Shown in pieces: positions 47,478-56,169 of a stretch of 64,000 nucleotides of DNA. Both the position numbers and the translations under genes were made by a program. Origin of the DNA: Pseudomonadota bacterium (GTDB lineage Bacteria; Pseudomonadota; Gammaproteobacteria; Xanthomonadales; SZUA-38); the NCBI GenBank assembly GCA_039033415.1, contig JBCCCR010000028.1, forward strand, positions 1 to 64,000, written 5' to 3'. Within the stretch, counting starts at the first letter, position 1. Each line of letters begins with the position of its first letter. The notes beneath the pieces are model-generated. The model did no database searches, was not told the DNA's origin, and saw only the letters and a list, made by a program, of their open reading frames with translations.

Positions 47478-49175
47478 TCAGGCATCCGCCAGCAGCTGAT
47501 GGATAGACTGAACGCATACCGAACCCTCGCCGACCGCGGAGGCCACCCGTTTGACAGAGCCGCTGCGAACGTCACCGACGGCAAACACCCGGGGACAGCT
47601 GGTTTCGTAAAAATGCGGCCGCCGTTCTTCCGCCCAGCCGGCAGAGTTGAGCAATTCATCGTCCAACGAGTTGCCGGTCAGCACGAACCCCTTGGCGTCG
47701 AGTGCCACCGAGTCGCCGAGAAAGTCTGAACCTGGCTGCGCCCCAATGAAGATAAACAGGTGGCCCACAGCCATGCTGCTGAGCTCGCCGCTGCGGGAAT
47801 CTTTGAGCTGCAATCGCTCCAGCCTGCCGTCACCCTCCGCCCGCTGCACCTCTCGATACGGATGCACCGTGATGTTGGGAATCTTGTTGATCCGCTGGAT
47901 CAGATAGTCGGACATGCTGTGGGTGAGGTCTTTGCCTCGGATCAGGATGTGGACGTGACTGGCGCGCGCAGACAGATAAACGGCCGCCTGCCCCGCCGAA
48001 TTGCCGCCACCCACCACCGCCACATCCAGGCCCATACAGAGCTGACCCTCAACGTGGCTGGCGCCGTAATGAACGCCACCGAAGCTGTCCAGATTTTCCA
48101 CCGGCGGCCGCCGGTAGATCGCACCCGTTGCCACCACAATCACGCGGGCGGCGACACTCTCGTTATTGTCCAGATGCAGGCGGTGGACCTCTTCTCCGGG
48201 CTCAAGACTCTGAATCTCCCGGGCGATGGCGATGCTGGCGCCAAACTTCTGGGCCTGAAGATACCCCCGGCCAGCCAGCGCCTGACCGGAAATACCGGTA
48301 GGAAAACCCAGATAGTTTTCGATCTTGGAACTGCTGCCGGCCTGCCCGCCCGGCGCCACCGACTCAACGACCAGCACCCGGAGCCCTTCCGAGGCCGCGT
48401 AAACCGCCGCCGCCAGCCCCCCGGGGCCGGCGCCGACCACCGCAACGTCAAACACGTCACTGCAGTTGAGCGGCTGGGTGATGCCCAGAGCTTCGGCGAC
48501 AAGCCGGTTGCAGGGGGCAACCAGCACATCGTCGTTGCAGATCACCACCGGTTGTTCGGTGCCCTCGATCCCGTGCTTGGCCAGCAGGCTGGCCGCCCGC
48601 TGAGGTTCCTGGAAGCTGTCGATCACCTCAAACGGCACCCCATTGCGGGACAGAAACGTGTGCAGCGCGTTGCCATCCGGGGTGTCGGTATCCGCAACCA
48701 GGGTTACGTCACCCAGGTTTTCGGCAATCATTCGCATTCGCCGCAGGATAAAGCTAAGCAGAATTTTCTCGCCGAGGTCTGCCTCGGTGGCGATCAGCCG
48801 CCGAATCTGTTCCGCGTCGAGAAAAATCGTCTCGAGTGCCGTGGCGGCCTGCCCCGCCACGCGTGCGCTGGCGCCACTCATCGTGACGGTCTCGCCGGTA
48901 TAGGCCCCCCGGCCGTGCTCGGCCACAAGCTCACCCTCGCCACCGCGCAGAACACGAAGCCGGCCGTCGACCACCAGATGAAAGCCGCTGTCGCGGTCCC
49001 CGGCGTTCCACAGCATCTCGCCTGGCTCGTAGCGGCGCGTTTCGCCGTAGCTGGCAACAATTTCCATCTCGTCATCGTTGAGCGTCGGAAACAGCTCGTG
49101 AGCACGGGCCTGGGTGCCGGCGGCCCATGGGGGAATGTCAGCGGCCGGCGTTATGGGAGAGGCGGATTCGGTCAT
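47478..49175 (-). CDS. cNMP-binding / thioredoxin-reductase-like flavoprotein
   Basis: A 565-residue fusion. Residues about 25-145 are a cyclic-nucleotide-binding-like domain (EPGEMLWNAGDRDSGFHLVV), about 155-225 a thioredoxin-like fold, and 240-565 a TrxR-type FAD/NAD(P)H module (VAVVGAGPGGLAAAVYAASE, VVATGAIYRRP, AVVGGGNSAGQAAVYLS, FAVGDVRSGSVKRVASAVGE). The redox CxxC of thioredoxin reductase is missing: the corresponding region reads HYGASHVEGQLC. The protein therefore probably oxidises NAD(P)H for another acceptor. Convergent with the sigma gene, 19 bp apart. Confidence 0.88.
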   Translation of the reverse strand: MTESASPITPAADIPPWAAGTQARAHELFPTLNDDEMEIVASYGETRRYEPGEMLWNAGDRDSGFHLVVDGRLRVLRGGEGELVAEHGRGAYTGETVTMSGASARVAGQAATALETIFLDAEQIRRLIATEADLGEKILLSFILRRMRMIAENLGDVTLVADTDTPDGNALHTFLSRNGVPFEVIDSFQEPQRAASLLAKHGIEGTEQPVVICNDDVLVAPCNRLVAEALGITQPLNCSDVFDVAVVGAGPGGLAAAVYAASEGLRVLVVESVAPGGQAGSSSKIENYLGFPTGISGQALAGRGYLQAQKFGASIAIAREIQSLEPGEEVHRLHLDNNESVAARVIVVATGAIYRRPPVENLDSFGGVHYGASHVEGQLCMGLDVAVVGGGNSAGQAAVYLSARASHVHILIRGKDLTHSMSDYLIQRINKIPNITVHPYREVQRAEGDGRLERLQLKDSRSGELSSMAVGHLFIFIGAQPGSDFLGDSVALDAKGFVLTGNSLDDELLNSAGWAEERRPHFYETSCPRVFAVGDVRSGSVKRVASAVGEGSVCVQSIHQLLADA

Positions 49176-49256
49176 GCAGATCTCCTGAGTTAGCGCGCTT
49201 TACTGTTGGCCGAAGCACGTCGGACCAAGCACACAAAAATGGCTAGTTTAGCCAGA

Positions 49257-51428
49257 TCAGTTGAACGTTTTGCGAAGCGCCAGGATAGCGCCTCTGCCGG
49301 GCGCGTCGATACCCGATCCATGCTCTCGGTAGCTGCGATCCGCAAGATTATGCAGCGTTAAATCAACCGACCAGTCGTCTGACGGTAACCATCCAGCTCG
49401 CAGGTCGATCACCCCCCAGCCCGGCGTGCCGTCGGGGTTAATCCGCGGGTCAGAACGGTCTCGATCGCTCAGGCGGTCCTGCCGTCGGGCGAAGCGTCCA
49501 AGAATGCTCAGTTTCCAGGGAGCGGCCGGCTGCCAGCTCAGGCTCGCCTCGCCGTTAAACGGCGGTATGCGATCAGCGGGTCGGTCGGGGCCGCCGGCCC
49601 CATCCTCCACGCCTCGGATGCTGTTGAGCGTCAGCGAGCCGGAAACCTCCGGGTTAAACTGATAAGCCAGAGCCAGTTCAAGGCCGCGCAACCGGACCCG
49701 ACCAACGTTGTCGCTGCGCACGACCTGGCGTCCGCTGGGCGTTACCTCGCCGGTAAACACGGACGTGATCTGGTCCTCGTAGTCCAGCTCAAACGCCACC
49801 AGCTCTCCCCGCCAGGATGGGCTGCGCCATTTGATGCCAAGATCGAAACTGAGCACCCGCTCCGGCCCCAGCCCCGGATTGGCGACGTTGAATCGATTTC
49901 CGGGTCGCGGACCGAGCGTGCCGAGATCAAAAATGTTGGGTACGCGGAACCCTTCCCCGATGTTCGCCACCAGGTTGACCCGATCGGTTAACGCCCAGCG
50001 CGCCGCCATACTGGCGGTGAACTCATCGAGATCGAGCTCCGCACCCAGCGGACGATCCGCCGCCGCCAAATCGATGGCAAAGCGGGAATAGCGCACGCCG
50101 GCCTCGAGATGGAAGCGCTCGCTCACCGCGCTTTCCAGATGCACGTACAGCGCGGAGTTGCGCAACCGGGAACCGTCGGGGAAGCGAGCGATGGTCGGCA
50201 CTCGCTCTCCGCTGTCGAGCGCTTCCAGCTGCCGGGCACTGCTGACCCGATCGTCATAAAACTCAAAGCCGTAAACCAGATCCGTCAAGACTCCCAGGGG
50301 GCGCTCGAATTGACCGCTGAATCCGTAAAGGTCGCTGCGATTCTGCTCGATGGTTCGGACATCCTCAGCAAAATCCCGCGACCGGCGGTCGTCGGTGATG
50401 CGCTGGGCCGACAGATGAAGCTCGTAGGCGCTGTACAAAAGCCCGTCGCTGGAACCGGTCAGCCTCAGGTGGGCAAAGCTTCGCCGGTTGGGCTCAAAGA
50501 AGAATTCGCTTGAGGCCGGTTGGGTTTCGCCAAAGCCGGGCACCAGCTCGTCGACCCGGGGAGTCGACGGCTGCTCCAGATGCTGAAGGTCCAGCTGAAG
50601 CTCGCTGGCGCCGCTGATCCGTTGGCGCCAGCTCACGGCCCCCGACCGGGCCTCATAGCCCGATGGCGCGACGACTCCGCTCGCGGTGCGCCGATTGCCA
50701 ACATCCTGGCTGCTTAGCCTCACCTGCCAGGCGCTGTCGTCATCCCCACCCGAGGCAAAGCCGCTCACCGTCAGCAGGTCATCGACGCTGCCGGCGATCA
50801 GATCCATGCCGCCCTGCAGCGCCGAGTCGAACTCGGGTCGGGCGGTGAGGAAGTGCACAACCCCGCCCATCGCATCGGCGCCGTAAAGTGTCGAGGCCGA
50901 GCCTCTAACCACCTCGGTGCTCGACACCTGCAGCGGATCGATCAGCGCGAGATACTGATTGGGCGCGTTGCGAAAAAGCGCGTTGTTCAACCTGACACCG
51001 TCAACCAGATGCAGCACCTCGGAACCCTTCAGGCCCCGGACGATCGCATTGCCCTGCCCGGGCGTGGTTTGCTGGACAAACACCCCGGCCTGCCCGCGAA
51101 GTGCGTCCGCGATCACCTTCGGCTGGCTCGCACGAAGCAGCTCGTCCGAAACCACGGTCACCGGCTGCGAAGTATCAAATACGCTCGCAGCGCGGCGTCG
51201 GGCCGTGACCTGTATCACCTCCAGCGGCAGCGCCGGCGTGTTGCTTGCGTCCTGCTCCTGACGCTCCGAAACTTCCGCTGCCGCTGCGCCGGTTGACGGG
51301 CTCGCCTGGTCCTGAGCCTGCAGCTGACCCACTGCTGCAGCCAGCGCCAAGCCCAGGGTTGCTATCACCCAACGGGGTGCCAAACGCATGAATCGGTCGC
51401 AGCCTGGCAGGTGACGAAAAACATCCAT
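49257..51428 (-). CDS. TonB-dependent outer membrane receptor
   Basis: A 723-residue receptor with signal peptide (best cut after VGQLQAQ), TonB box LEVIQVTAR and a plug domain (ALRGQAGVFVQQTTPGQGNA, LDGV-like LVDGVRLNNALF). A 22-strand barrel follows and ends in RGAILALRKTFN with a terminal aromatic residue. The plug resembles haem/hemin and siderophore receptors, but the ligand cannot be fixed. A start at ATG 51389 would begin directly with the signal peptide and is an alternative to 51428. No riboswitch or Fur box was found in the 156 bp upstream. Confidence 0.92.
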   Translation of the reverse strand: MDVFRHLPGCDRFMRLAPRWVIATLGLALAAAVGQLQAQDQASPSTGAAAAEVSERQEQDASNTPALPLEVIQVTARRRAASVFDTSQPVTVVSDELLRASQPKVIADALRGQAGVFVQQTTPGQGNAIVRGLKGSEVLHLVDGVRLNNALFRNAPNQYLALIDPLQVSSTEVVRGSASTLYGADAMGGVVHFLTARPEFDSALQGGMDLIAGSVDDLLTVSGFASGGDDDSAWQVRLSSQDVGNRRTASGVVAPSGYEARSGAVSWRQRISGASELQLDLQHLEQPSTPRVDELVPGFGETQPASSEFFFEPNRRSFAHLRLTGSSDGLLYSAYELHLSAQRITDDRRSRDFAEDVRTIEQNRSDLYGFSGQFERPLGVLTDLVYGFEFYDDRVSSARQLEALDSGERVPTIARFPDGSRLRNSALYVHLESAVSERFHLEAGVRYSRFAIDLAAADRPLGAELDLDEFTASMAARWALTDRVNLVANIGEGFRVPNIFDLGTLGPRPGNRFNVANPGLGPERVLSFDLGIKWRSPSWRGELVAFELDYEDQITSVFTGEVTPSGRQVVRSDNVGRVRLRGLELALAYQFNPEVSGSLTLNSIRGVEDGAGGPDRPADRIPPFNGEASLSWQPAAPWKLSILGRFARRQDRLSDRDRSDPRINPDGTPGWGVIDLRAGWLPSDDWSVDLTLHNLADRSYREHGSGIDAPGRGAILALRKTFN

Positions 51429-51584
51429 GTCGTCCGGCCTATTGATCTACGAAAAGAGACGTATTAAGTTTGCCCTGCAGGTGGCCGGTGTCCCAACTGC
51501 CACCTGTCTTCCCCGTGCCAAGGGCACATGGACGTGCCTGTTTTTTTGCACCCTCGTTCGTCGTCGACACAGCTGAACCATCCT

Positions 51585-51959
51585 TCACAGAGCTGCCAGA
51601 ACAAACAGTCCGATCATCGACCCGTAAGCTCCCAGCCAGACCGCCGACCGCGTGCTGGGCCAGTCCGCCACGTAGGCTGCGCCGTGCGCCAGCCGAAAGA
51701 CGATAAAAAGCACCGCCAGTCGATCCATCCACTGCGGGTCGGCGCCGGCGAGATGAGCGATGATCACGGCGGCGGCAAATCCCGGCAATGCCTCGAACGC
51801 ATTGAGCTGTGCCCAGTGAGCTCGCTGACGAAAGCCGCTGCTCTCCGCCAGGTAGACCCGGGGCTGACGGTTGTCGTAACGGCCGCTGTATTTGGCGAAT
51901 CCCGTCCAGAACAGGGGCATGATGGTAGCGATCAGGACGCACCAGAAGGCGATGGACAT
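51585..51959 (-). CDS. MAPEG-family membrane protein
   Basis: A 124-residue protein with four hydrophobic helices and the MAPEG (eicosanoid and glutathione metabolism) pattern. It contains QRAHWAQLNAFEALPGFAAA with conserved Arg, Asn and Glu-Ala, then FRLAHGAAYVADWPSTRSAV. Bacterial members are glutathione-associated membrane proteins of unclear role. It lies between the TonB receptor and the thiamine operon, on the minus strand. Confidence 0.85.
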   Translation of the reverse strand: MSIAFWCVLIATIMPLFWTGFAKYSGRYDNRQPRVYLAESSGFRQRAHWAQLNAFEALPGFAAAVIIAHLAGADPQWMDRLAVLFIVFRLAHGAAYVADWPSTRSAVWLGAYGSMIGLFVLAAL

Positions 51960-52063
51960 AGCGTGGGTTCGGACGACACGGGAGCGGCATTCTAGCCTAA
52001 ACCGCCTGATATTGCGGTGATCACGTGCTGCGAGCGGTCAGCCCCGCGCGGCCGCTCAGCGTA

Positions 52064-52894
52064 TCAGGCCAGCACAAGCCGGAGCTGGCGTAGGCGGGAC
52101 TCGCCGCCGGCCACCTCGTAGCCCTGATCCAACCGCGCCTCCAGCCAAAAGAACTCCAGCAGCCGCACGAGCCGCAGCGCGAGCGCCAGCAGCTTGCGGG
52201 TGTAGGGATCTGCTCCGCCGAAATAGGCCGCCAGCAGCGGAAGCTGCTGATCGGGCGTCAGATCATGCTGCTGCACCAGCCAGGCGAGGTCCAGCATCGG
52301 GTTGGCCCGGCAGGCGTACTCAAAATCGACAAAACGGACGGGGTTTCGGCCGAGCAGCTGACCAAGGTGGAGGTCGCCGTGGCACAGCGCGTGCTGGTCG
52401 ACAATCAGGCTGCTCACCCGCAGCTCAGCGGCCAGATCACTCACCTCACGCCTGAGGGTCGCTTCCTCCTTCGACGGGCTGAACGCGAGCAGCTCGGGGA
52501 GCCGGTCGGCCCAGTTGGTTGCCGCCAGCCCCTCGACGTCGAGGCGATGGAGCTCGCGCAAACGGCGAGCCAGCTGGTCCAGCGCGTCAGCATCTTCGAG
52601 CTGAGCGAGATTCCATTCAGGCCCAGCAAGCCAGCGAGTGATCAGGTAGGCATCACAACAAGCCACGGGCTCCGGGGCGAGGTCGGCGGCCGCCGCCCGC
52701 CGCAGCGCCAGGCACTCCTGCGAACGCGCTACCCCCGCGCCAGCCGCGTTGCGCCGCACAACCCACACACCCGCCGCGGACGCCACCCGCCAGGAACGAT
52801 TGATTGACCCATGGCGCAGCGCTGAAATCTGGACCGGCCCGACGGCTGACACCTCTTTCAGCCCCGCAACCCAAGCGTGGTTCTCCTCAGTCAT
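52064..52894 (-). CDS. Aminoglycoside phosphotransferase-fold kinase, probable thiamine kinase
   Basis: A 276-residue small-molecule kinase with the APH/choline-kinase fold. The Brenner motif ALCHGDLHLGQLL provides the catalytic Asp, and VRFVDFEYACRANPMLDLAW the metal-binding Asp. The N-terminal SALRHGSINRSWRV resembles the choline/thiamine kinase loop. Because it is the last gene of the unit that begins with a TPP riboswitch, and sits after pnuC/pnuT, thiamine kinase (ThiK) is the best guess. Nine bases separate it from the transporter gene. Confidence 0.8.
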   Translation of the reverse strand: MTEENHAWVAGLKEVSAVGPVQISALRHGSINRSWRVASAAGVWVVRRNAAGAGVARSQECLALRRAAAADLAPEPVACCDAYLITRWLAGPEWNLAQLEDADALDQLARRLRELHRLDVEGLAATNWADRLPELLAFSPSKEEATLRREVSDLAAELRVSSLIVDQHALCHGDLHLGQLLGRNPVRFVDFEYACRANPMLDLAWLVQQHDLTPDQQLPLLAAYFGGADPYTRKLLALALRLVRLLEFFWLEARLDQGYEVAGGESRLRQLRLVLA

Positions 52895-52903
52895 AGCTTT
52901 GGC

Positions 52904-53488
52904 TCACGTGGGCGCCGCCAGCGCCGCTTTTGAGCCCCGCACCATCGCGCGGCGCCAGCTGAAAAACCCCGCCACGCAGATCCCGAGGTAGAGCGCGAAC
53001 AACCCGGCCGTCAAGGTCAGACCTTTGGCCAGGTAGAGGTAGATCGACACCGAGTCGACCACCAGCCAGTACAACCAGTTTTCGAGCACTTTACGCGTGA
53101 CCATAAAGGTGGTCACCACCGCGTAACACGTTGTGGCGGCGTCCAGGTAGGCGTATTCAGCACCCGCCGCGGACGTGAGGCGGGCCAGCAGCGGGACGCA
53201 CAGCGCCGTGCCTAGAATCACCGCCACGTGGCGGCGCCAGCTCCAGCGGTGAATCTCGCGCCGCTCGACGCCGCCACCCCCGCGCCACTGCCACCATCCG
53301 TAGACCGCCATCACCAGATAGAAGATATTGAGCAGCGATTCAGACAGCAGCGCCACCGTGTAAAACAGCCCGATATAGATGGCGGTGCTGATAAAAGCAC
53401 ACACCCAGCACCAGCTGTTTTCCCGAGCTGCCAGCAGGAGGTAGGCGATCGCCAGCACCACGGCGATGGCTTCGAGCAGCTGAAACAT
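52904..53488 (-). CDS. pnuT: PnuC/PnuT-family vitamin transporter
   Basis: A 194-residue protein with about seven transmembrane helices. It has the PnuC-family motif YGWWQWRGG and the later KVLENWLYWLVVDSVSIYLY block. PnuC family members move nicotinamide riboside, riboflavin or thiamine by facilitated diffusion, trapping the vitamin by phosphorylation. The TPP riboswitch and a kinase neighbour point to thiamine (PnuT). It starts 2 bp after the YkoF-like gene, so translation is coupled. Confidence 0.85.
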   Translation of the reverse strand: MFQLLEAIAVVLAIAYLLLAARENSWCWVCAFISTAIYIGLFYTVALLSESLLNIFYLVMAVYGWWQWRGGGGVERREIHRWSWRRHVAVILGTALCVPLLARLTSAAGAEYAYLDAATTCYAVVTTFMVTRKVLENWLYWLVVDSVSIYLYLAKGLTLTAGLFALYLGICVAGFFSWRRAMVRGSKAALAAPT

Positions 53489-53490
53489 GC

Positions 53491-53757
53491 TCAGTCGGTG
53501 GGAGAACCGGTCAGCAGATTGCCATTGAGCACTTTCATCACAAAACTCGCTTTAGGCACGTCGGCGTGGGTTTTTTGCATTTCCGCAGCCAGAATCTCCA
53601 GCGTCCGGCCGTAAGGGCCGAAGACCTGCGTGCTCATGCAGTTGGTCTGCACCGTCAGCTCCGGATACTGATTGAGCCGATCGATGAAATCGGCGATCGG
53701 CGTCACAAACTGCTCGGTCAGGGGATAAAGGCTAATCTCAACAGAAACCTGGCTCAT
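53491..53757 (-). CDS. YkoF/MTH1187-like thiamine-binding protein
   Basis: An 88-residue ferredoxin-like protein of the YkoF/MTH1187 group: VSVEISLYPLTEQFVTPIAD, VQTNCMSTQVFGPYG and EMQKTHADVPKASFVMKVLN. Bacillus YkoF binds thiamine and hydroxymethylpyrimidine. The ATG has GGAG 5 nt upstream. It lies between the TonB receptor and the PnuC/PnuT gene, fitting a vitamin-salvage role. Confidence 0.85.
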   Translation of the reverse strand: MSQVSVEISLYPLTEQFVTPIADFIDRLNQYPELTVQTNCMSTQVFGPYGRTLEILAAEMQKTHADVPKASFVMKVLNGNLLTGSPTD

Positions 53758-53804
53758 CGGTGCTCCTTTGCCGGCATTGTTCCTCGGGGAAGTCGACCTG
53801 TGTT

Positions 53805-55892
53805 TTACATGCGCCAGGTTGCGGTGAGGCCAAAGACCGCCGGATCACCGAGCTGCGTGTAGAGCCGATCGGGAAAATCCGGCGGCTCCAGGCCAAAGAA
53901 AAAGCCCCGGGTCGCGAACTCTTCGTCGGTCACGTTGCGCCCCCACAGCTCAACCGACCAGCGGTCGGAAGCATAGCCCAGATTAACGTTGACCAGCTCA
54001 TACGGCTGCGACCGCTGATCGTGCGAATCAGAGAAAAAGAAGTCGTCGCGACCGGTGACCTCAAATCGTGCGTAGTATCCCTGCTCAGACTCCCAGTTCA
54101 GACCGAGCGCAAACTGATAGCCCGGAGCATGGGCCTGATCACGACCGTCGAGGGTCCGCTGTGGCGACTGAAAGTCTTCGAAGCGGGTGTCCAGCAGCCC
54201 GAGCGCCAGATCTGCCCGCCACCGATCATTGATGCGGTATTCGCCTTCCAGCTCCAGCCCCATGTTCCGGCCGCTGGAAGCGTTGTCGGTGAAAAAGACA
54301 AACGTCAGCGGATCGGTCGGATCAGCCTGGAACGACGTTCCGACCTGCATGTCGTCACGACGCGCGACAAACACCGACAGGCTGCCGCGCGCCCGACCGT
54401 CCAGCCAGCGACCGCGGATGCCCGCCTCCAGGTTCCACAGGTACTCCGGCTCAAACTCCCGGCGCCCCTCCGGCACCGACAGCCCCAGATTAAACCCACC
54501 GGCCTTGTAGCCGCGGGCCAGGGTCACATAGCTGCTGCTGGCATCTGACAGCTGACGAACCCACGACAGCTGACCGCCGACCATGGTGTCGTCAGGGCTA
54601 GCGCTGACGCCGCCCGTATCGCTGTAGTCTGCGCTGCGCTGCTCCAGCCGCAGCCCCAGCGTCAGCGTATCGCGCTCGCTGAGGTCTTGGTCCAACTCGC
54701 CAAACAGCGCAATCGACGTCGACTCAAAGCTGCTGGACAGGTCGCGAAAAACCTCGTCGTTAAAGAAATCGTTGAAGCGGTTGTCTTCATCCAGGTCCAG
54801 CAGATAGACGCCGCCGACCCAGCGGCGGGGGCCTGCGCCCGTGGAGGCCAGGCGAAACTCCTGGCTGAACGTCTGGCGATCGCGCAGCGTGGCCGACGTA
54901 AAGTCGTAGGGCGCAAACTCACCCCAGTAGCGGTCGTTGCCCCAGTCGCCGTCAAAGGTATACACGATGTCAGAGTCGGCGACGCTGGTGATCGACGTGA
55001 AGTCCATCTGCGAACCGCGGTAGACGGCGCGCAGCGCCCCTCCCAGCGAGCGCTGGGCGTCGCGCCCTGGATCATCGCTGTGAACAACAAAGGTGTTTTC
55101 GGGCGCAAAAGCGTCAAAGCCGTTGTCGATGTCCGCCAGCAGCAGCGTCAGATCGAGCGACAGCCGATCGCTGGGCAGCCACCGCAGTCGCACCCGGGCG
55201 CTCAGCTCATCACGTCGGTTGGTATCGTCCGCCGGAAAGAAATCGTTGTCCCGGAAGCCGTTGTTCTCGAACTGCTCGACCGCCACTCGCCAGGCCGCGG
55301 TATTGCCCTCGTTGAGGGCACCGCCGGCGGACACGCCCAGCCCCAGCGTGCCTTCGGTGCCACCGGTGGCCCGCACGTCCAAGTGCGGGTCGAACGACGG
55401 CGCGGCGGTCTGCACGTAAATCAGGCCAGCGAGCGCGTTCGCCCCGTAGCGGGTCCCCTGAGGTCCGCGTAACACCTCAACCCGCTCGGTGTCGAACAGC
55501 GTGCCCACCAGCCCCAGGCCGGAGAAGTCGATGTCGTCGACCACAAAACCGACGGACGGGTTGGGCGCACCCTCGTACTGGCTGCGCTCGCCGATCCCGC
55601 GTAGCTGAAAGAAACGAGGGCGGTTCGACGCCGAAGACCAGTTCAGGTTCGGCACGCGGTCCATCACCTCCTGGAAATGCTGCACGCCGCCCGCCTTCAG
55701 CTGATCGTCGAGCACCGTGACGGAAACCGGCACATCGAGCAACGACTGAGACTCGCGCAGCGAGGCGGTCACGACGATCTCTTCGAGCTCCTGTGCCCCC
55801 AGCGGGGCCAGGCCGATCGACCCCGGACCGAGGACAAGACAAAAGGCGGCGGCCACCAGGCGGTGGACTTGGGTGGAACGGTACGGTCGCAT
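53805..55892 (-). CDS. TonB-dependent receptor, probable thiamine importer
   Basis: A 695-residue outer membrane receptor. Start chosen at the ATG at 55892 because AAGGAG lies 6 nt upstream and a signal peptide follows (MRPYRSTQVHRLVAAAFCLV..LGAQ). The TonB-box region reads ELEEIVVTASLRESQSLLDV, then the plug, then a barrel ending GDPAVFGLTATWRM. The TPP riboswitch about 90 nt upstream and downstream thiamine genes imply that the ligand is thiamine or its phosphates/precursors. The next gene starts 47 bp after its stop. Confidence 0.9.
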   Translation of the reverse strand: MRPYRSTQVHRLVAAAFCLVLGPGSIGLAPLGAQELEEIVVTASLRESQSLLDVPVSVTVLDDQLKAGGVQHFQEVMDRVPNLNWSSASNRPRFFQLRGIGERSQYEGAPNPSVGFVVDDIDFSGLGLVGTLFDTERVEVLRGPQGTRYGANALAGLIYVQTAAPSFDPHLDVRATGGTEGTLGLGVSAGGALNEGNTAAWRVAVEQFENNGFRDNDFFPADDTNRRDELSARVRLRWLPSDRLSLDLTLLLADIDNGFDAFAPENTFVVHSDDPGRDAQRSLGGALRAVYRGSQMDFTSITSVADSDIVYTFDGDWGNDRYWGEFAPYDFTSATLRDRQTFSQEFRLASTGAGPRRWVGGVYLLDLDEDNRFNDFFNDEVFRDLSSSFESTSIALFGELDQDLSERDTLTLGLRLEQRSADYSDTGGVSASPDDTMVGGQLSWVRQLSDASSSYVTLARGYKAGGFNLGLSVPEGRREFEPEYLWNLEAGIRGRWLDGRARGSLSVFVARRDDMQVGTSFQADPTDPLTFVFFTDNASSGRNMGLELEGEYRINDRWRADLALGLLDTRFEDFQSPQRTLDGRDQAHAPGYQFALGLNWESEQGYYARFEVTGRDDFFFSDSHDQRSQPYELVNVNLGYASDRWSVELWGRNVTDEEFATRGFFFGLEPPDFPDRLYTQLGDPAVFGLTATWRM

Positions 55893-55978
55893 CAGACACT
55901 CCTTGAATATCTGCCGGACTGCCAACATGCGACAGCCCGGCTGCGGCCGGTTATACGGAGGCGGGGAAAACAGGCGAG

Positions 55979-56108
55979 CCCATTCCTACGCCGGCACTAA
56001 CCGGTTCAGGTTCTAAGGGTTCGCGCGTGCGCATCTCAGGCTGCCGTCGCGCTGCGCGGAGGGCCTCAAAGGCATTCACGCAGCGGAGCGGTCTCGCCAC
56101 CCCTTGGG
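55979..56108 (-). promoter_or_regulatory. TPP riboswitch (THI element)
   Basis: The minus strand contains the conserved TPP aptamer core: CAAGGGGTGG (P1/P2 5' side) and CTGAGATGCGC, with a long P3 insertion between. Then come ACCCTTAGAACCTGA and ACCGGTTAGTGCCGGCG (P4/P5), and finally TAGGAATGGG. AAGGGT pairs with ACCCTT (P2) and CCCA with TGGG (P1). About 85 nt of expression platform with a CCGGC/GCCGG hairpin separates it from the receptor ATG. Thiamine pyrophosphate should turn the operon off. Confidence 0.93.
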
Positions 56109-56169
56109 AAACGAGCGTTAACGATAAAGGTTTTGACGGAGAAGGTCGATCCCCGGCTGGGCGCAGCGC

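Noticed and set aside
47760-49193. A 477-residue plus-strand open frame
   Set aside because: It is the antisense shadow of the cNMP/TrxR-like gene, which has clear FAD motifs on the minus strand.
51429-51600. Possible cobalamin riboswitch upstream of the first TonB receptor
   Set aside because: GGTGGCAGTTGGG and several hairpins are present, but the conserved B12 box and the aptamer core sequences are absent.
52064-52894. Aminoglycoside resistance gene
   Set aside because: The APH fold alone is not specific; the gene ends a TPP-controlled vitamin operon with no mobile element nearby.
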